Positions 53,005-61,760 of a stretch of 64,000 nt of DNA are shown here, piece by piece. The position numbers and the translations under genes are program-made. This DNA comes from Dehalococcoidia bacterium (GTDB lineage: Bacteria; Chloroflexota; Dehalococcoidia; Lucifugimonadales; UBA3495), in contig DPHC01000008.1 of the NCBI GenBank assembly GCA_003523055.1, positions 3,249 to 67,248 on the forward strand. The letters run 5' to 3'. Position 1 is the first letter of the stretch. The number at the start of each line of letters is the position of its first letter. The notes under the pieces are model-generated. The model saw only the letters and a list, made by a program, of their open reading frames with translations. It was not told the origin of the DNA and searched no databases.

Positions 53005-54993
53005 GTGGAACAACTCCTAAAACTTAATAATTTAAAATCCTTAGTACGAAACCACGACCATAATTATTATGTGCTAGACAAGTCAATTATTTCAGATTCT
53101 GAATACGATACATTGTTGTTAGAAATCCGTGCTATAGAAGCAGAATTTCCTGAATTAATAACACCTGATTCTCCAACTCAAAGAGTAGGTGGTAAAGCAC
53201 AAAGCCAATTTGAACCCATTACACATAGCATACCGATGTTAAGTTTGGCCAATACCTTTGATAGAACAGGTTTAAATGAATGGTTTAACAGGGTATCTGC
53301 AATAATAAACTCTGAAAATATCACATTTACAACCGAACTGAAAATTGATGGATTAGCCATAAGTTTAATATATGAAAATGGCATTTTCACTAGAGGGTCT
53401 ACTAGAGGCAATGGATTGGTAGGAGAAGATGTCACCTCTAATTTAAAAACTATAAAATCTATTCCTCTTTCCTTAAATAACGACATTTCAGGGGTTTTGG
53501 AAATTCGCGGTGAGATTTATATGCCCTTAAAAGTATTCAACAAAATAAACGAATTCAGGGCAGAAAATGATCAGTCTTTAATGGCCAATCCAAGAAACGC
53601 GGCATCTGGTTCAATAAGACAGCTGGATCCCAATGTGACTTCTGAAAGAGAGTTAGAAATATGGATTTATTCATTATCGAATTATGAATACCAATCTTTT
53701 AATTCTCATTTCGAAAGTTTAAATTGGCTCCAAGGAAAAGGGTTTCGAATCAATCCTCACACCAAACCATGTGGTTCTCTTGACGAAGTACAGCAATATT
53801 ATGAATATTGGACAAAACATCGTTACGATTTGGGGTATGACATAGACGGTATAGTTATTAAAGTTGATTCTCTGGCATCGCAAAATGAATTAGGGTTTGC
53901 AGGAAGAGAACCAAGGTGGGCAATAGCTTATAAATTTCCATCTGAAAAAGCAAACACTAAATTAATAGACATAGGAATCAACATAGGAAGAACCGGAAGC
54001 GTGAACCCTTATGCGATTTTGACACCCATAAACATCGGAGGAGTAATTGTAACGAACGCATCATTACACAATGAAGAAGATATTTTAAGAAAAGATATCC
54101 GAATAGGTGACACGGTTATAGTCGAAAGAGCCGGGGATGTTATACCACACATTTTAGGTCCAGTATTAGAAGCAAGAACAGGGAATGAAATGATTTTCAG
54201 TGTCCCAAACAATTGCCCTGAATGTGGGTCCATTATCTCAAAATTAGAGTCTATACACAGATGCACAAATTCAAATTGTCCGGCGATATTCCTTGAATCT
54301 GTCAAACATTTTGTCAGCAAAAATGCGATGGATATAGATGGTTTAGGTGAGCAATGGTGTTCTATTTTTATTAATAACAACATGATACATAGCTTGAGTG
54401 ATATATATAAATTAACCGTTGAGGTCCTTAACCCATTGGACAGAATGGGAGATATTTTAGCTGAGAAAATTATTTCTAATATCAACGCAAGTAAAAACCG
54501 GCCATTAGACAGACTTATATTCAGTTTAGGCATATTACACGTTGGTTCTGAAATAGCCATTATTTTGGTTGATTCATTCAAATCTCTGAGCAATATATCT
54601 CAAGCTTCTTATGAAGAGCTCGTAGGTATTGAAGGTATTGGCCCTAAAATAGCCGAATCTATAACTGAATACTTTAAACTGGAAACTAATTTAAAATTAA
54701 TCGAAGAACTTTCTCAGGCAGGGCTCAGTTTAGAAGCAATAATCACAGGCCTAACATCTGATAAATTAACAGGGTTAACTTTTGTTATAACAGGAACACT
54801 GCCTAACATGACTCGAGGTCAGATGGGAGATATGATTAAAACCAATGGGGGTAAAGTTGCTAATACAGTAACAAAAAATACCTCTTACCTGATCATAGGA
54901 GATTCACCAGGGTCTAAGCACAACCAAGCGCAAAAACTCGGCACAGAGATTATAGAAGAACATAAGTTTTTAGAAATTTTATCTAACATGTGA
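53005..54993 (+). CDS. ligA: NAD-dependent DNA ligase
   Basis: Seals nicks in replication and repair using NAD. 662 residues in standard order: N-terminal Ia domain with SDSEYD, adenylation domain with catalytic Lys113 in ELKIDGLA, TRGNGLVGEDVT, an OB region, a four-Cys zinc finger (CPECG...CTNSNCP), helix-hairpin-helix repeats (EGIGPKIAESI) and a C-terminal BRCT domain (FVITGTLPNMTRGQM). The GTG start gives the usual N-terminus and an in-frame TGA lies 18 bases upstream, excluding longer starts. This is a chromosomal housekeeping gene. Confidence 0.95.
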   Translation: MEQLLKLNNLKSLVRNHDHNYYVLDKSIISDSEYDTLLLEIRAIEAEFPELITPDSPTQRVGGKAQSQFEPITHSIPMLSLANTFDRTGLNEWFNRVSAIINSENITFTTELKIDGLAISLIYENGIFTRGSTRGNGLVGEDVTSNLKTIKSIPLSLNNDISGVLEIRGEIYMPLKVFNKINEFRAENDQSLMANPRNAASGSIRQLDPNVTSERELEIWIYSLSNYEYQSFNSHFESLNWLQGKGFRINPHTKPCGSLDEVQQYYEYWTKHRYDLGYDIDGIVIKVDSLASQNELGFAGREPRWAIAYKFPSEKANTKLIDIGINIGRTGSVNPYAILTPINIGGVIVTNASLHNEEDILRKDIRIGDTVIVERAGDVIPHILGPVLEARTGNEMIFSVPNNCPECGSIISKLESIHRCTNSNCPAIFLESVKHFVSKNAMDIDGLGEQWCSIFINNNMIHSLSDIYKLTVEVLNPLDRMGDILAEKIISNINASKNRPLDRLIFSLGILHVGSEIAIILVDSFKSLSNISQASYEELVGIEGIGPKIAESITEYFKLETNLKLIEELSQAGLSLEAIITGLTSDKLTGLTFVITGTLPNMTRGQMGDMIKTNGGKVANTVTKNTSYLIIGDSPGSKHNQAQKLGTEIIEEHKFLEILSNM

Positions 54994-55006
54994 GACATAA
55001 TAACTA

Positions 55007-55567
55007 ATGAAAATCATTGTAGGATTAGGTAACCCAGGTCCTAAATATACAGAAACTAGGCATAATATTGGATTTAAAATATTAGATCAACTTAGCCAAG
55101 ATTTGTCCTTACCAAAACAAGAACGTAAAGCTAAGTGTATTTTAAATATAGGAACTTACAACGATATAGACGTAGTCCTAGTAAAACCAAGAACATTTAT
55201 AAACAATAGTGGAATCGCTATTAAATATATAATGGATCGGTTCAAAGTAACGAAAGAAGATATATTAATCATATATGACGACGTTGCGCTCCCGGTCGGT
55301 AAAATCAGAATTAGAGAGAATGGTTCAAGTGGGGGGCACAACGGCATTAAATCAATTATAGATGCTCTTCAAACTTCAATATTCCAAAGATTAAGAATAG
55401 GAGTAGGGTCTCCAAATAACGACTCAATAGACATGATAAATTGGGTTCTTGGCAAATTTAATAACGAAGACAAAAAAATAATAAATAACTGCGTAGCCGA
55501 CTGTAGTGAAATAGTAAAATTTTGGATGACCAACGATATAAATACAACGATGAATACATACAATTAA
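55007..55567 (+). CDS. pth: Peptidyl-tRNA hydrolase
   Basis: Recycles tRNA from peptidyl-tRNA dropped by the ribosome. The start KIIVGLGNPGPKYTETRHNIGF is the Pth signature, with the catalytic His in RHNIG (~ residue 19). VLVKPRTFINNSG, YDDVALPVGKIRIRENGSSGGHNG follow. 186 aa is the usual length. It lies 13 bases after ligA, so the two may be co-transcribed. Confidence 0.95.
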   Translation: MKIIVGLGNPGPKYTETRHNIGFKILDQLSQDLSLPKQERKAKCILNIGTYNDIDVVLVKPRTFINNSGIAIKYIMDRFKVTKEDILIIYDDVALPVGKIRIRENGSSGGHNGIKSIIDALQTSIFQRLRIGVGSPNNDSIDMINWVLGKFNNEDKKIINNCVADCSEIVKFWMTNDINTTMNTYN

Positions 55568-55570
55568 ACA

Positions 55571-57457
55571 ATGAAAAAACCTTTATTTAACTTAAGTTTA
55601 TTATGCTTATTATCTGTTTCTTTGTTATGCTGCAAACTAACCACAAAAGAATTTACCAATGAATTTCCAATATGCCAACAAGATAACACCACAGCCATCA
55701 ACGAGCATATATCTGAGTCGTTAGAAGCTAAGTATCCAGCAGCAAATATCCCAACAAATTTAAATTTATGCGACATGATTAGCGAATTAAAGATTACTCC
55801 AACCCATACCCCTGATACAGATATTATTAACGCAATTGAATCAGTGTGGGTTACAGATATATCTCAGCAAAAAGACACTAACCATAAAATCAAACTGGAG
55901 CTTAGTACTGAAAATTTCGAATGGTATTTTGCTGACAATATACTAGTAAATATAGAATTATTAAATACAGTATCTGAAAAAATTGAATCTCAAATCTATC
56001 CGGTTTTGTCTGATAATTTCGGTGATTATTGGAGAAACAAAACTATACCAGAACAAAAACTAAAAATTATCCATGTTCCTTTAGGAAAAGGAATCGCTGG
56101 TTATTTTAATGACCGAGACATGTATCCTAAGGCACTATTCCCTCATAGTAATGAGTTAGTAGGTATCTACGTCAATACTATGATCCAAATGTCAAACCCT
56201 GTATACCTAGAAGTGTTAACACACGAACTGCAACATGCTATCCACTGGAACCAAGATCGCACTGAGGAAACATGGGTAAATGAAGGATTATCAGAATATG
56301 GGGTAGAATTAGCATCTTTAAGAACTTTTAATTTAGCTAAATTTAACCCTGAAACATCATTAGTTAACTGGCCATACGTTAATCAACTGCCGAATTACAT
56401 TACATCAAATTTGTTTATGAAATATTTTTATGAACATTATGTTAAAAACTCGGAACAAAAGCTCATTTTTATACAAGAGCCTTTAGATGGGATACATGGA
56501 ATCAACAATTATTTAATGGACACCAACCAGAATAAAACTTTCTATGAGATTTTTTCAGATTGGGGAATAGCAAACTTAATTAACGAATCCAACACACTAT
56601 ACGGTTATAGCACTATAAGCGGTAACGTATTCGACTTCGCTAATCAAAACAGCATTGGGTACAACGAAGCAGTGGAACGTCAAATAACTCAATTTAGTAC
56701 ACACTATATAGACATTGCCATACCAAAAGAATCTGGAGAATTAGATATTTATTTTGAAGGCACCGAATTCACGCAATCATTTCCATACTCTATTAATACA
56801 ATCGATAACTCGTGTTGGTGGAGTAATAAAGGTGATTCAATCAACACTTCATTGACTGGAAAAATAAATTTAGATGGATTAAATGCTTCTACTCTAAGTT
56901 TTTCTGCTTCTTATGATATTGAAGAGAATTGGGATTTCGCGTATATACAAATTTCAAATGACAATCAAAAGACTTGGCAATCAATTAAAACTAAAAATAT
57001 GAAAACATCCCTATATGCATTGAACCATTTAAAACACGGCTATACAGGCAGGCAAGAATTTATTAATTATTCACTAGATTTGTCTGAATACCAAAATCAA
57101 GATATTCATATTAAGTTTTCTTACATCACAGACGGGAGTACTACTGGACCTGGATTTTGCGTGGGAGATATAAAAACTGAAAACAGCTCTGAATTAAAAA
57201 TAGAGTGGATGCCTGATGGATTTGTGTATATTAATAACAATGCTCCTCAAGGTTATATGGTTAATATAATTCAGATGGGATTAGAAAACAAAGTTATTCC
57301 ACTAGAATTAAATCACTCGAATCGCGCGACAATAAGGTTACCGATACCAACATACGGGAACTGGTATGTTATATCAGTAGTCGCGTACAACGAAATTTCT
57401 AATTTACCAGCGACCTATACCACAGGAGTTAACAACGATCATAGCATAGATAAATAA
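55571..57457 (+). CDS. Secreted or lipid-anchored zinc metallopeptidase
   Basis: 628 residues. The N-terminus KKPLFNLSLLCLLSVSLLCCK is a signal peptide; the two cysteines could be a lipobox, though the LLCC sequence is not a perfect one. The peptidase site is HELQHAIHWNQD (HExxH, ~218-222), then WVNEGLSEYGVEL about 18 residues later with a third ligand Glu. The C-terminal ~200 residues form a beta-rich region (Trp-containing ISNDNQKTW), likely a sugar- or protein-binding domain, as in immune-inhibitor-A-like peptidases. It ends 19 bases inside the convergent glutamine synthetase gene. Confidence 0.72.
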   Translation: MKKPLFNLSLLCLLSVSLLCCKLTTKEFTNEFPICQQDNTTAINEHISESLEAKYPAANIPTNLNLCDMISELKITPTHTPDTDIINAIESVWVTDISQQKDTNHKIKLELSTENFEWYFADNILVNIELLNTVSEKIESQIYPVLSDNFGDYWRNKTIPEQKLKIIHVPLGKGIAGYFNDRDMYPKALFPHSNELVGIYVNTMIQMSNPVYLEVLTHELQHAIHWNQDRTEETWVNEGLSEYGVELASLRTFNLAKFNPETSLVNWPYVNQLPNYITSNLFMKYFYEHYVKNSEQKLIFIQEPLDGIHGINNYLMDTNQNKTFYEIFSDWGIANLINESNTLYGYSTISGNVFDFANQNSIGYNEAVERQITQFSTHYIDIAIPKESGELDIYFEGTEFTQSFPYSINTIDNSCWWSNKGDSINTSLTGKINLDGLNASTLSFSASYDIEENWDFAYIQISNDNQKTWQSIKTKNMKTSLYALNHLKHGYTGRQEFINYSLDLSEYQNQDIHIKFSYITDGSTTGPGFCVGDIKTENSSELKIEWMPDGFVYINNNAPQGYMVNIIQMGLENKVIPLELNHSNRATIRLPIPTYGNWYVISVVAYNEISNLPATYTTGVNNDHSIDK

Positions 57458-58743
57458 CGGTTAACTTCAAAATCCGTTACTTCAGTTCTATAAAGATCGA
57501 GTTCAATTTTTTTGTTACTAATAAAACTAGTAAATATATGTTTCCCTAAAGTTTGTTGTAATAATTCACTGTGCTCTGAAAGACTTATGGCTTCTTCTAA
57601 ACTTCCAGGTAACTGGTCACTAACATCAACCTTACCAGGGCGTGGTAAATCATATTTACCTGTTATACCTTTTAAACCTGCTGCTAACATTACACTAAAT
57701 GCTAAATAGGGATTACAGGCTGGATCCGGTGCTCTATATTCAATTCTTACAGAGTTTTCTCCGCCTATTTTAAAAGCTGGGATTCTGACCAGGTCAGATT
57801 GGCTAGAATGCGCCCAAGAAACATCCAATGGGGCCTCGTGACCTGAAACTAGTCTTTTATAAGAATTCACCCATTGATTAGTAACTAATGTGATTTCAGG
57901 AGCATGTTTCAATAATCCAGCCACAAAGTATTTGGCGTCATTTGATAAATGAAATTCATCATTTGGATCATAAAAAGCATTACTATCCCCTTTAAACAGA
58001 GATTGGTAAGTATGCATGCCTGATCCATTAATGCCATTAATGGGTTTAGGCATAAATGTAGCATATGCCCCTTTTGCAGCTGCTAATTCTTTTATAACTA
58101 GTTTCGCAGTAATCACATTATCAGCCATAGTTAAAGCATCAGTATACTGCAAGTCAATTTCATTTTGGCTAGGCGCTACTTCATGGTGAGAATATTTTAC
58201 TGGTATACCCATAGCCGCAAGGTTCAAAACGGTATCACGTCTCAAATCTCCTGAGACTTGTCCGGAATTTTGATCAAAATAGCCACCATTATCTAATAAA
58301 ACAGGAGTTTCATCATTAGCTAAGTAAAAAAACTCTAGTTCGGTTCCGACATAAAATGTGAAACCCGAATCAGCTAATCGCTTTAAATTCTGTTTCAAAA
58401 TATTACGTGAATCACCTGTAAATGGTTTCTCGTCAGGAGTGAATATGTCACAAAACATCCTAGCCGTACCATTATCAGTCGGTCGCCACGGTAACACAGT
58501 AAAAGTAGAAGGATCTGGGAACGCTCTCACATCGCTCTCATTATTACGTGCAAAACCGTCAATCGATGATCCATCAAATCCTACACCTCGGTACAAAGCA
58601 TCTTCAAGGTCATCTATTGTAATGGCAAAACCTTTTAAATTACCTAAGATATCAGTGAACCATAATCTAATGAATTTGATATCATTTTCTCTAGCATCAC
58701 GTAAGACAAACTCTATTTCATCATGTTTCTGGGAGTTATTCAT
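57439..58743 (-). CDS. Glutamine synthetase-family protein, type I-alpha/GlnA2-like
   Basis: 434 residues. GFDGSSIDGFARNNESD holds the Arg (R66) used in feedback inhibition of type I-alpha enzymes. TELEFFY, HHEVAPSQNEIDL, GSGMHTYQS and RLVSGHEAP (flap Glu303) form the active site, and RIEYRAPDPACNPYLAF the C-terminal site. It lacks the ~25-residue insert and adenylylation region of type I-beta. The usual Arg in the NRS loop (E. coli R339) is Gln315 in AHSSQSDLVR. Similar proteins include Mycobacterium GlnA2. It may make glutamine or another gamma-glutamyl amide. Confidence 0.82.
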   Translation of the reverse strand: MNNSQKHDEIEFVLRDARENDIKFIRLWFTDILGNLKGFAITIDDLEDALYRGVGFDGSSIDGFARNNESDVRAFPDPSTFTVLPWRPTDNGTARMFCDIFTPDEKPFTGDSRNILKQNLKRLADSGFTFYVGTELEFFYLANDETPVLLDNGGYFDQNSGQVSGDLRRDTVLNLAAMGIPVKYSHHEVAPSQNEIDLQYTDALTMADNVITAKLVIKELAAAKGAYATFMPKPINGINGSGMHTYQSLFKGDSNAFYDPNDEFHLSNDAKYFVAGLLKHAPEITLVTNQWVNSYKRLVSGHEAPLDVSWAHSSQSDLVRIPAFKIGGENSVRIEYRAPDPACNPYLAFSVMLAAGLKGITGKYDLPRPGKVDVSDQLPGSLEEAISLSEHSELLQQTLGKHIFTSFISNKKIELDLYRTEVTDFEVNRYLSML

Positions 58744-58809
58744 AGTGTCACACTCCGAAGTGTTTGCATTAAAGCCTCAGGTACAACGAGTTGGGTGATT
58801 TTATCAAAG

Positions 58810-58819
58810 CTCATTATAA
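58810..58819 (-). promoter_or_regulatory. Possible -10 box for the GlnA2-like gene
   Basis: On the - strand a perfect TATAAT lies at 58818-58813, about 70 bases before the 58743 ATG. The -35 region 17 bases upstream is weak (TTAAAA-like) and lies in the adjoining hairpin. The only support is the perfect hexamer, so confidence is low. Confidence 0.3.
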
Positions 58820-58821
58820 CA

Positions 58822-58856
58822 GGGGCAAATTATTTTTAATAAAATAAGCTTGCCCC
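58822..58856 (-). terminator. Candidate transcription terminator hairpin downstream of glnA
   Basis: GGGGCAA (58822-58828) pairs perfectly with TTGCCCC (58850-58856), and the inner TTATTTT/AAAATAA arms can extend the stem past a one-to-two base bulge. It lies about 30 bases after the glnA stop (58884) on the - strand. No long U tract follows, so intrinsic termination is not certain. It could also insulate the downstream GlnA2-like promoter. Confidence 0.5.
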
Positions 58857-58883
58857 TATCTTCTTGCCATAACTTATATAAAA

Positions 58884-60317
58884 CTAAGCGTCAAAGGAAA
58901 GATAAAACTCATAAGGATGTGGTCTCAACCGAATAGGATCAACATCATTAGTACGTTTAAAATTGATCCAAGATGATATAACATCTTCAGTAAATACATC
59001 ACCTTTTAATAAAAATTCGTGATCTGCCTCTAAAGCATTCAATGCCTCTTCTAAACTACTAGGAACTTGAGGCAACTTAGACAATTCTTCTGCAGATAAT
59101 TCGAACAAATCTTGTTCAAGTGGTTCTCCGGGGTCATAGCCATTCTCAATGCCATCCAAACCTGCCATCAGCATGGCCGAAAATGTCAAATATGGGTTAC
59201 AAGTCGGATCTGCAGATCTAAATTCGACTCTCTTAGCTGCTGGATTTTGAAAATACATTGGGATTCTGCATGCTGCAGATCGGTTTCTAGCAGATAAAGC
59301 GAGGATTGTTGGAGCTTCAAAACCGGGTGTTAGCCTTTTATAAGAGTTAGTTGTAGGGGCTCCAAAAGCCATAAGAGCCTTTCCGTGCTTAATCAATCCA
59401 CCGATATAGTTTAATCCCATTTTGGACATGCCAGCATATCCATCTCCAGCAAATAAAGGAACATCATCTTTCCAAATTGATTGGTGTATGTGCATACCGG
59501 TGCCATTGTCATTAAAAATCGGCTTGGGCATAAAAGTGGCTACTTTACCATATTGCTTAGCTATATTTTTAATGACATATTTATATATCATAACCTTATC
59601 TGCAGTAGTGAGGAGTTTATCGAACACAATATCAATCTCAGCTTGTCCAGCTGTGGCTACTTCATGATGTTGTTTTTCAACAGCTATTCCGAAAGTATTA
59701 ACTAATGTTCTAACCATATCACTACGCATATCTTGCATCGTATCAATCGGTGAAACAGGGAAATAACCTTCTTTATGCCTTGGTCTCAAGCCTTTATTTA
59801 AGGTGACACCATCCAACATAGTTTTTTCTCCAGAGTTCCAAATGCCTTCATCTGAATCAATATGATGTTCCGAATAATTCGGTCCATAACCAAATCTGAC
59901 TGAATCAAAAACGAAAAATTCGACTTCTGGGCCCCATAACGAATCATCGCCTAAACCAGTTTTTTTAAGATAAGCTTCTGCTTTTTTCGCAATGTTTCTA
60001 GGATCTCTAGAATAGTCTTTCCCAGTAAGTGGGTCTCTGATATCAGCTATAACGGTTACATGACCCTTATTAAAAGGATCTATTGCTACTGTTGAAACAT
60101 CAGGAACCAGAAGCATATCTGATTCTTCAATTGATTGAAATCCCCTAATGCTAGATCCATCAAAACCTGTTCCATCTGTGAATAACGAATCTTTAACTTC
60201 ACTAGTAGGAACTGCTACATGTTGCCAGGTCCCTGGTAAGTCTGTGAATTTAATGTCTAACATGTCGCATTCATTATCTTTCATAAGTTTTAAAACGTTA
60301 GCAGCCTCATTAGCCAT
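58884..60317 (-). CDS. glnA: Glutamine synthetase, type I-beta-like, adenylylation Tyr replaced by Phe
   Basis: 477 residues; joins ammonium to glutamate with ATP. The active site is canonical: GFDGSSIRGFQSIEESDM, WGPEVEFF, HHEVATAGQAEIDI, NGTGMHIHQS, KRLTPGFEAP (flap Glu334), LSARNRSAACRIP and RVEFRSADP. In E. coli the modified Tyr397 lies in NLYDLPPEE; here the aligned segment is DLFELSAEE, so the position is Phe405. The enzyme cannot be adenylylated there by GlnE. Strong SD GGAGG precedes the ATG. Upstream are an inverted repeat and NTTAC operator-like elements; amt is the next gene upstream on this strand. Confidence 0.93.
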   Translation of the reverse strand: MANEAANVLKLMKDNECDMLDIKFTDLPGTWQHVAVPTSEVKDSLFTDGTGFDGSSIRGFQSIEESDMLLVPDVSTVAIDPFNKGHVTVIADIRDPLTGKDYSRDPRNIAKKAEAYLKKTGLGDDSLWGPEVEFFVFDSVRFGYGPNYSEHHIDSDEGIWNSGEKTMLDGVTLNKGLRPRHKEGYFPVSPIDTMQDMRSDMVRTLVNTFGIAVEKQHHEVATAGQAEIDIVFDKLLTTADKVMIYKYVIKNIAKQYGKVATFMPKPIFNDNGTGMHIHQSIWKDDVPLFAGDGYAGMSKMGLNYIGGLIKHGKALMAFGAPTTNSYKRLTPGFEAPTILALSARNRSAACRIPMYFQNPAAKRVEFRSADPTCNPYLTFSAMLMAGLDGIENGYDPGEPLEQDLFELSAEELSKLPQVPSSLEEALNALEADHEFLLKGDVFTEDVISSWINFKRTNDVDPIRLRPHPYEFYLSFDA

Positions 60318-60340
60318 ATCATTTCCTCCTTAATTTGCGA

Positions 60341-60346
60341 ACTATA
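60341..60346 (-). promoter_or_regulatory. Possible -10 box for glnA
   Basis: TATAGT on the - strand, 24 bases before the glnA start. The -35 position has no clear TTGACA, as is common at activated promoters. The NTTAC/GTAAC elements at 60383-60403 lie about 50 to 70 bases upstream of the expected transcript start, a place suited to an activator. Confidence 0.35.
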
Positions 60347-60368
60347 CTGATGTTCGAAGTAGTAAAAT

Positions 60369-60417
60369 TATATAAATAAACTGTTACGTTTATATTACGT
60401 AACAGTTTATTTATATA
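60369..60417. repeat. Perfect 20-bp inverted repeat with 9-base loop between amt and glnA
   Basis: Arms 60369-60388 and 60398-60417 are exact reverse complements, with a 9-base AT loop at 60389-60397. The inner part of the arms is CTGTTACG/CGTAACAG. It follows the amt stop on the - strand by 22 bases, so in RNA it could stop amt transcripts; in DNA its GTTAC-n6-ATTAC content matches the amt upstream array, so it could be a binding site for a dimeric regulator. Both uses may hold. Confidence 0.7.
60383..60403. promoter_or_regulatory. GlnR-like operator candidate upstream of glnA
   Basis: On the + strand GTTAC (60383-60387), six bases, then ATTAC (60394-60398), followed at once by GTAAC (60399-60403). 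The 11-bp step between the first two equals the step in the array upstream of amt. In the direction of glnA this reads as GTAAT/GTAAC elements, similar to the gTnAC-n6-GaAAC boxes of actinobacterial GlnR. The regulator itself is not in the window. Confidence 0.5.
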
Positions 60418-60438
60418 TTATGATTGATACCGAGTTTC

Positions 60439-61650
60439 CTATCTATTGTAAGCTGATTCTCCGTGCTGATTAGAGTCAAGACCTTCTTGTTCTTCTTGTT
60501 CTGTAACTCTGAGGCCGATGGTATATTTAATGGCCAATAAAATCACTGAAGTCATAACAAATGACCAAATCCATGTCACTACGATACCTATAACTTGTAC
60601 AGTTATTTGATCCCAGTATTCAGGACTGAAAACTCCTGGCAAACCAGCAGCAGCAAATCCTACTCCTGCAAACAAACCAGTAGCTAATGCTCCCCATGTG
60701 CCGCCCATTCCATGGACTCCCCACACAGCTAATGCATCATCAACACCTAATTTCAATAAGAGTTCTATAGAAAGGTAGCATATAACACCTGCTCCTAAAC
60801 CTATGAATAAGGCAGGTATCACTCCTACGAATCCACATGCTGGAGTTATAGCTACTAACCCAGCAATAGCTCCAGAGGCGGCTCCTACAGCTCCAGGTTT
60901 TTTACCCATTACTAAAGCCATTCCAAGCCAGGTAACCATACCCATTGCAGCAGCAGTATTAGTAACTACAAAAGCATTTACTGCAAATTCATTAGCCGCT
61001 AATGCACTACCGGCATTAAACCCAAACCATCCGAACCATAGGAATCCAGCTCCCATTAATATCATAGGTATGTTGTGTTCAGAAGAATCATGCTGCACTC
61101 CTGCAGCATGCTTGAATCCCATTCTAGGGCCAATTATTAATGCAGCTGCCAAAGCACCTATACCAGAATTTATATGTACTACGGTGCCACCGGCAAAGTC
61201 CAGTGCTCCCATTTCAAACAACCATCCTCCAGATGCCCAAACCCAATGAGCAACTGGTGCATACACTATGGTTACCCACGCAACTACAAACACTGCGTAT
61301 GCAGAAAATTTCATTCTTTCTGCAAAAGCTCCTGTTATAAGAGCTGGCGTAATAATTGCAAACATACATTGAAAGATCATGAACAGCATATCATCGGTGT
61401 TTTCCAAACCTGATAATGCCAAATAGTCCATTCCTCCAATAAATCCTCCAATAGATGTACCGAAAGCTATGCTGTAGCCCCATAACACCCAAACCACACT
61501 ACAAAGTCCCATAGCTACAAAGCTATGCATTATTGTGGTGATTGCATTTTTTCTGCTTACCATTCCGCCGTAAAACAATCCCAATCCAGGTGTCATCAAC
61601 AGAACTAAAGCTGAACAAGTCATAATCCAAGCTAAATCAGCTGGTGCCAT
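60439..61650 (-). CDS. amt: Ammonium transporter
   Basis: 403 residues, eleven expected membrane helices. TPGLGLFYGGMV opens the first helix. GALDFAGGTVVHINSG holds the conserved Asp of the pore vestibule and first pore His region; VWGVHGMGGTWGALATGLFAG has the second conserved pore His. FWGYS-like WVLWGYSIAFG is also typical. It has no signal-peptide extension. SD GGGGGAG precedes the ATG. No PII gene (glnK/glnB) adjoins it, which is unusual because amt and glnK are commonly paired. It lies in the same direction as glnA, 121 bases upstream. Confidence 0.95.
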   Translation of the reverse strand: MAPADLAWIMTCSALVLLMTPGLGLFYGGMVSRKNAITTIMHSFVAMGLCSVVWVLWGYSIAFGTSIGGFIGGMDYLALSGLENTDDMLFMIFQCMFAIITPALITGAFAERMKFSAYAVFVVAWVTIVYAPVAHWVWASGGWLFEMGALDFAGGTVVHINSGIGALAAALIIGPRMGFKHAAGVQHDSSEHNIPMILMGAGFLWFGWFGFNAGSALAANEFAVNAFVVTNTAAAMGMVTWLGMALVMGKKPGAVGAASGAIAGLVAITPACGFVGVIPALFIGLGAGVICYLSIELLLKLGVDDALAVWGVHGMGGTWGALATGLFAGVGFAAAGLPGVFSPEYWDQITVQVIGIVVTWIWSFVMTSVILLAIKYTIGLRVTEQEEQEGLDSNQHGESAYNR

Positions 61651-61672
61651 AATCTCCCCCTAATATCATTTA

Positions 61673-61678
61673 ATTATA
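61673..61678 (-). promoter_or_regulatory. Probable -10 box of amt
   Basis: Perfect TATAAT on the - strand, 23 bases upstream of the amt ATG. The -35 position (around 61696-61701) has no good match to TTGACA but touches the first element of the NTTAC array, as expected when an activator replaces the -35 contact. Confidence 0.5.
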
Positions 61679-61700
61679 TCTGGGAGTTTAACGGCAACAA

Positions 61701-61760
61701 ATTACATCAAAATTACAGATTGTTTACGACGGAGTAAATTCTCTGTTACATTCATGTTAC
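61701..61760. promoter_or_regulatory. Six-step 11-bp-phased NTTAC array upstream of amt (GlnR-like operator candidate)
   Basis: On the + strand the pentamers ATTAC (61701), ATTAC (61712), TTTAC (61723), GTAAA (61734, degenerate), GTTAC (61745) and GTTAC (61756) start exactly 11 bp apart, each separated by six bases. Read in the amt direction they are GTAAC, GTAAC, TTTAC, GTAAA, GTAAT, GTAAT. This resembles GlnR boxes (gTnAC-n6-GaAAC repeated), which sit on one helix face and activate nitrogen genes in Actinobacteria. The array covers about -35 to -95 of the likely amt start and could also affect queF on the other side. Confidence 0.6.

Noticed and set aside
52986..53027. 13-codon frame (ATG AGC GTC...) just before ligA
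   Set aside because: Overlaps the ligA start in another frame, has no ribosome site and no known family of leader peptides matches it.
54009..54593. 194-codon open frame on the - strand inside ligA
   Set aside because: It lies fully opposite conserved ligase domains (zinc finger and HhH) and its translation shows no domain. It is a by-product of codon bias.
58358..58798. 146-codon + strand frame opposite the GlnA2-like gene
   Set aside because: Antisense to conserved glutamine synthetase motifs and no ribosome site.
60803..61249. 148-codon + strand frame opposite amt
   Set aside because: Low-complexity, Pro/Ala/Asn-rich translation typical of the reverse of a membrane protein gene; amt itself is certain.
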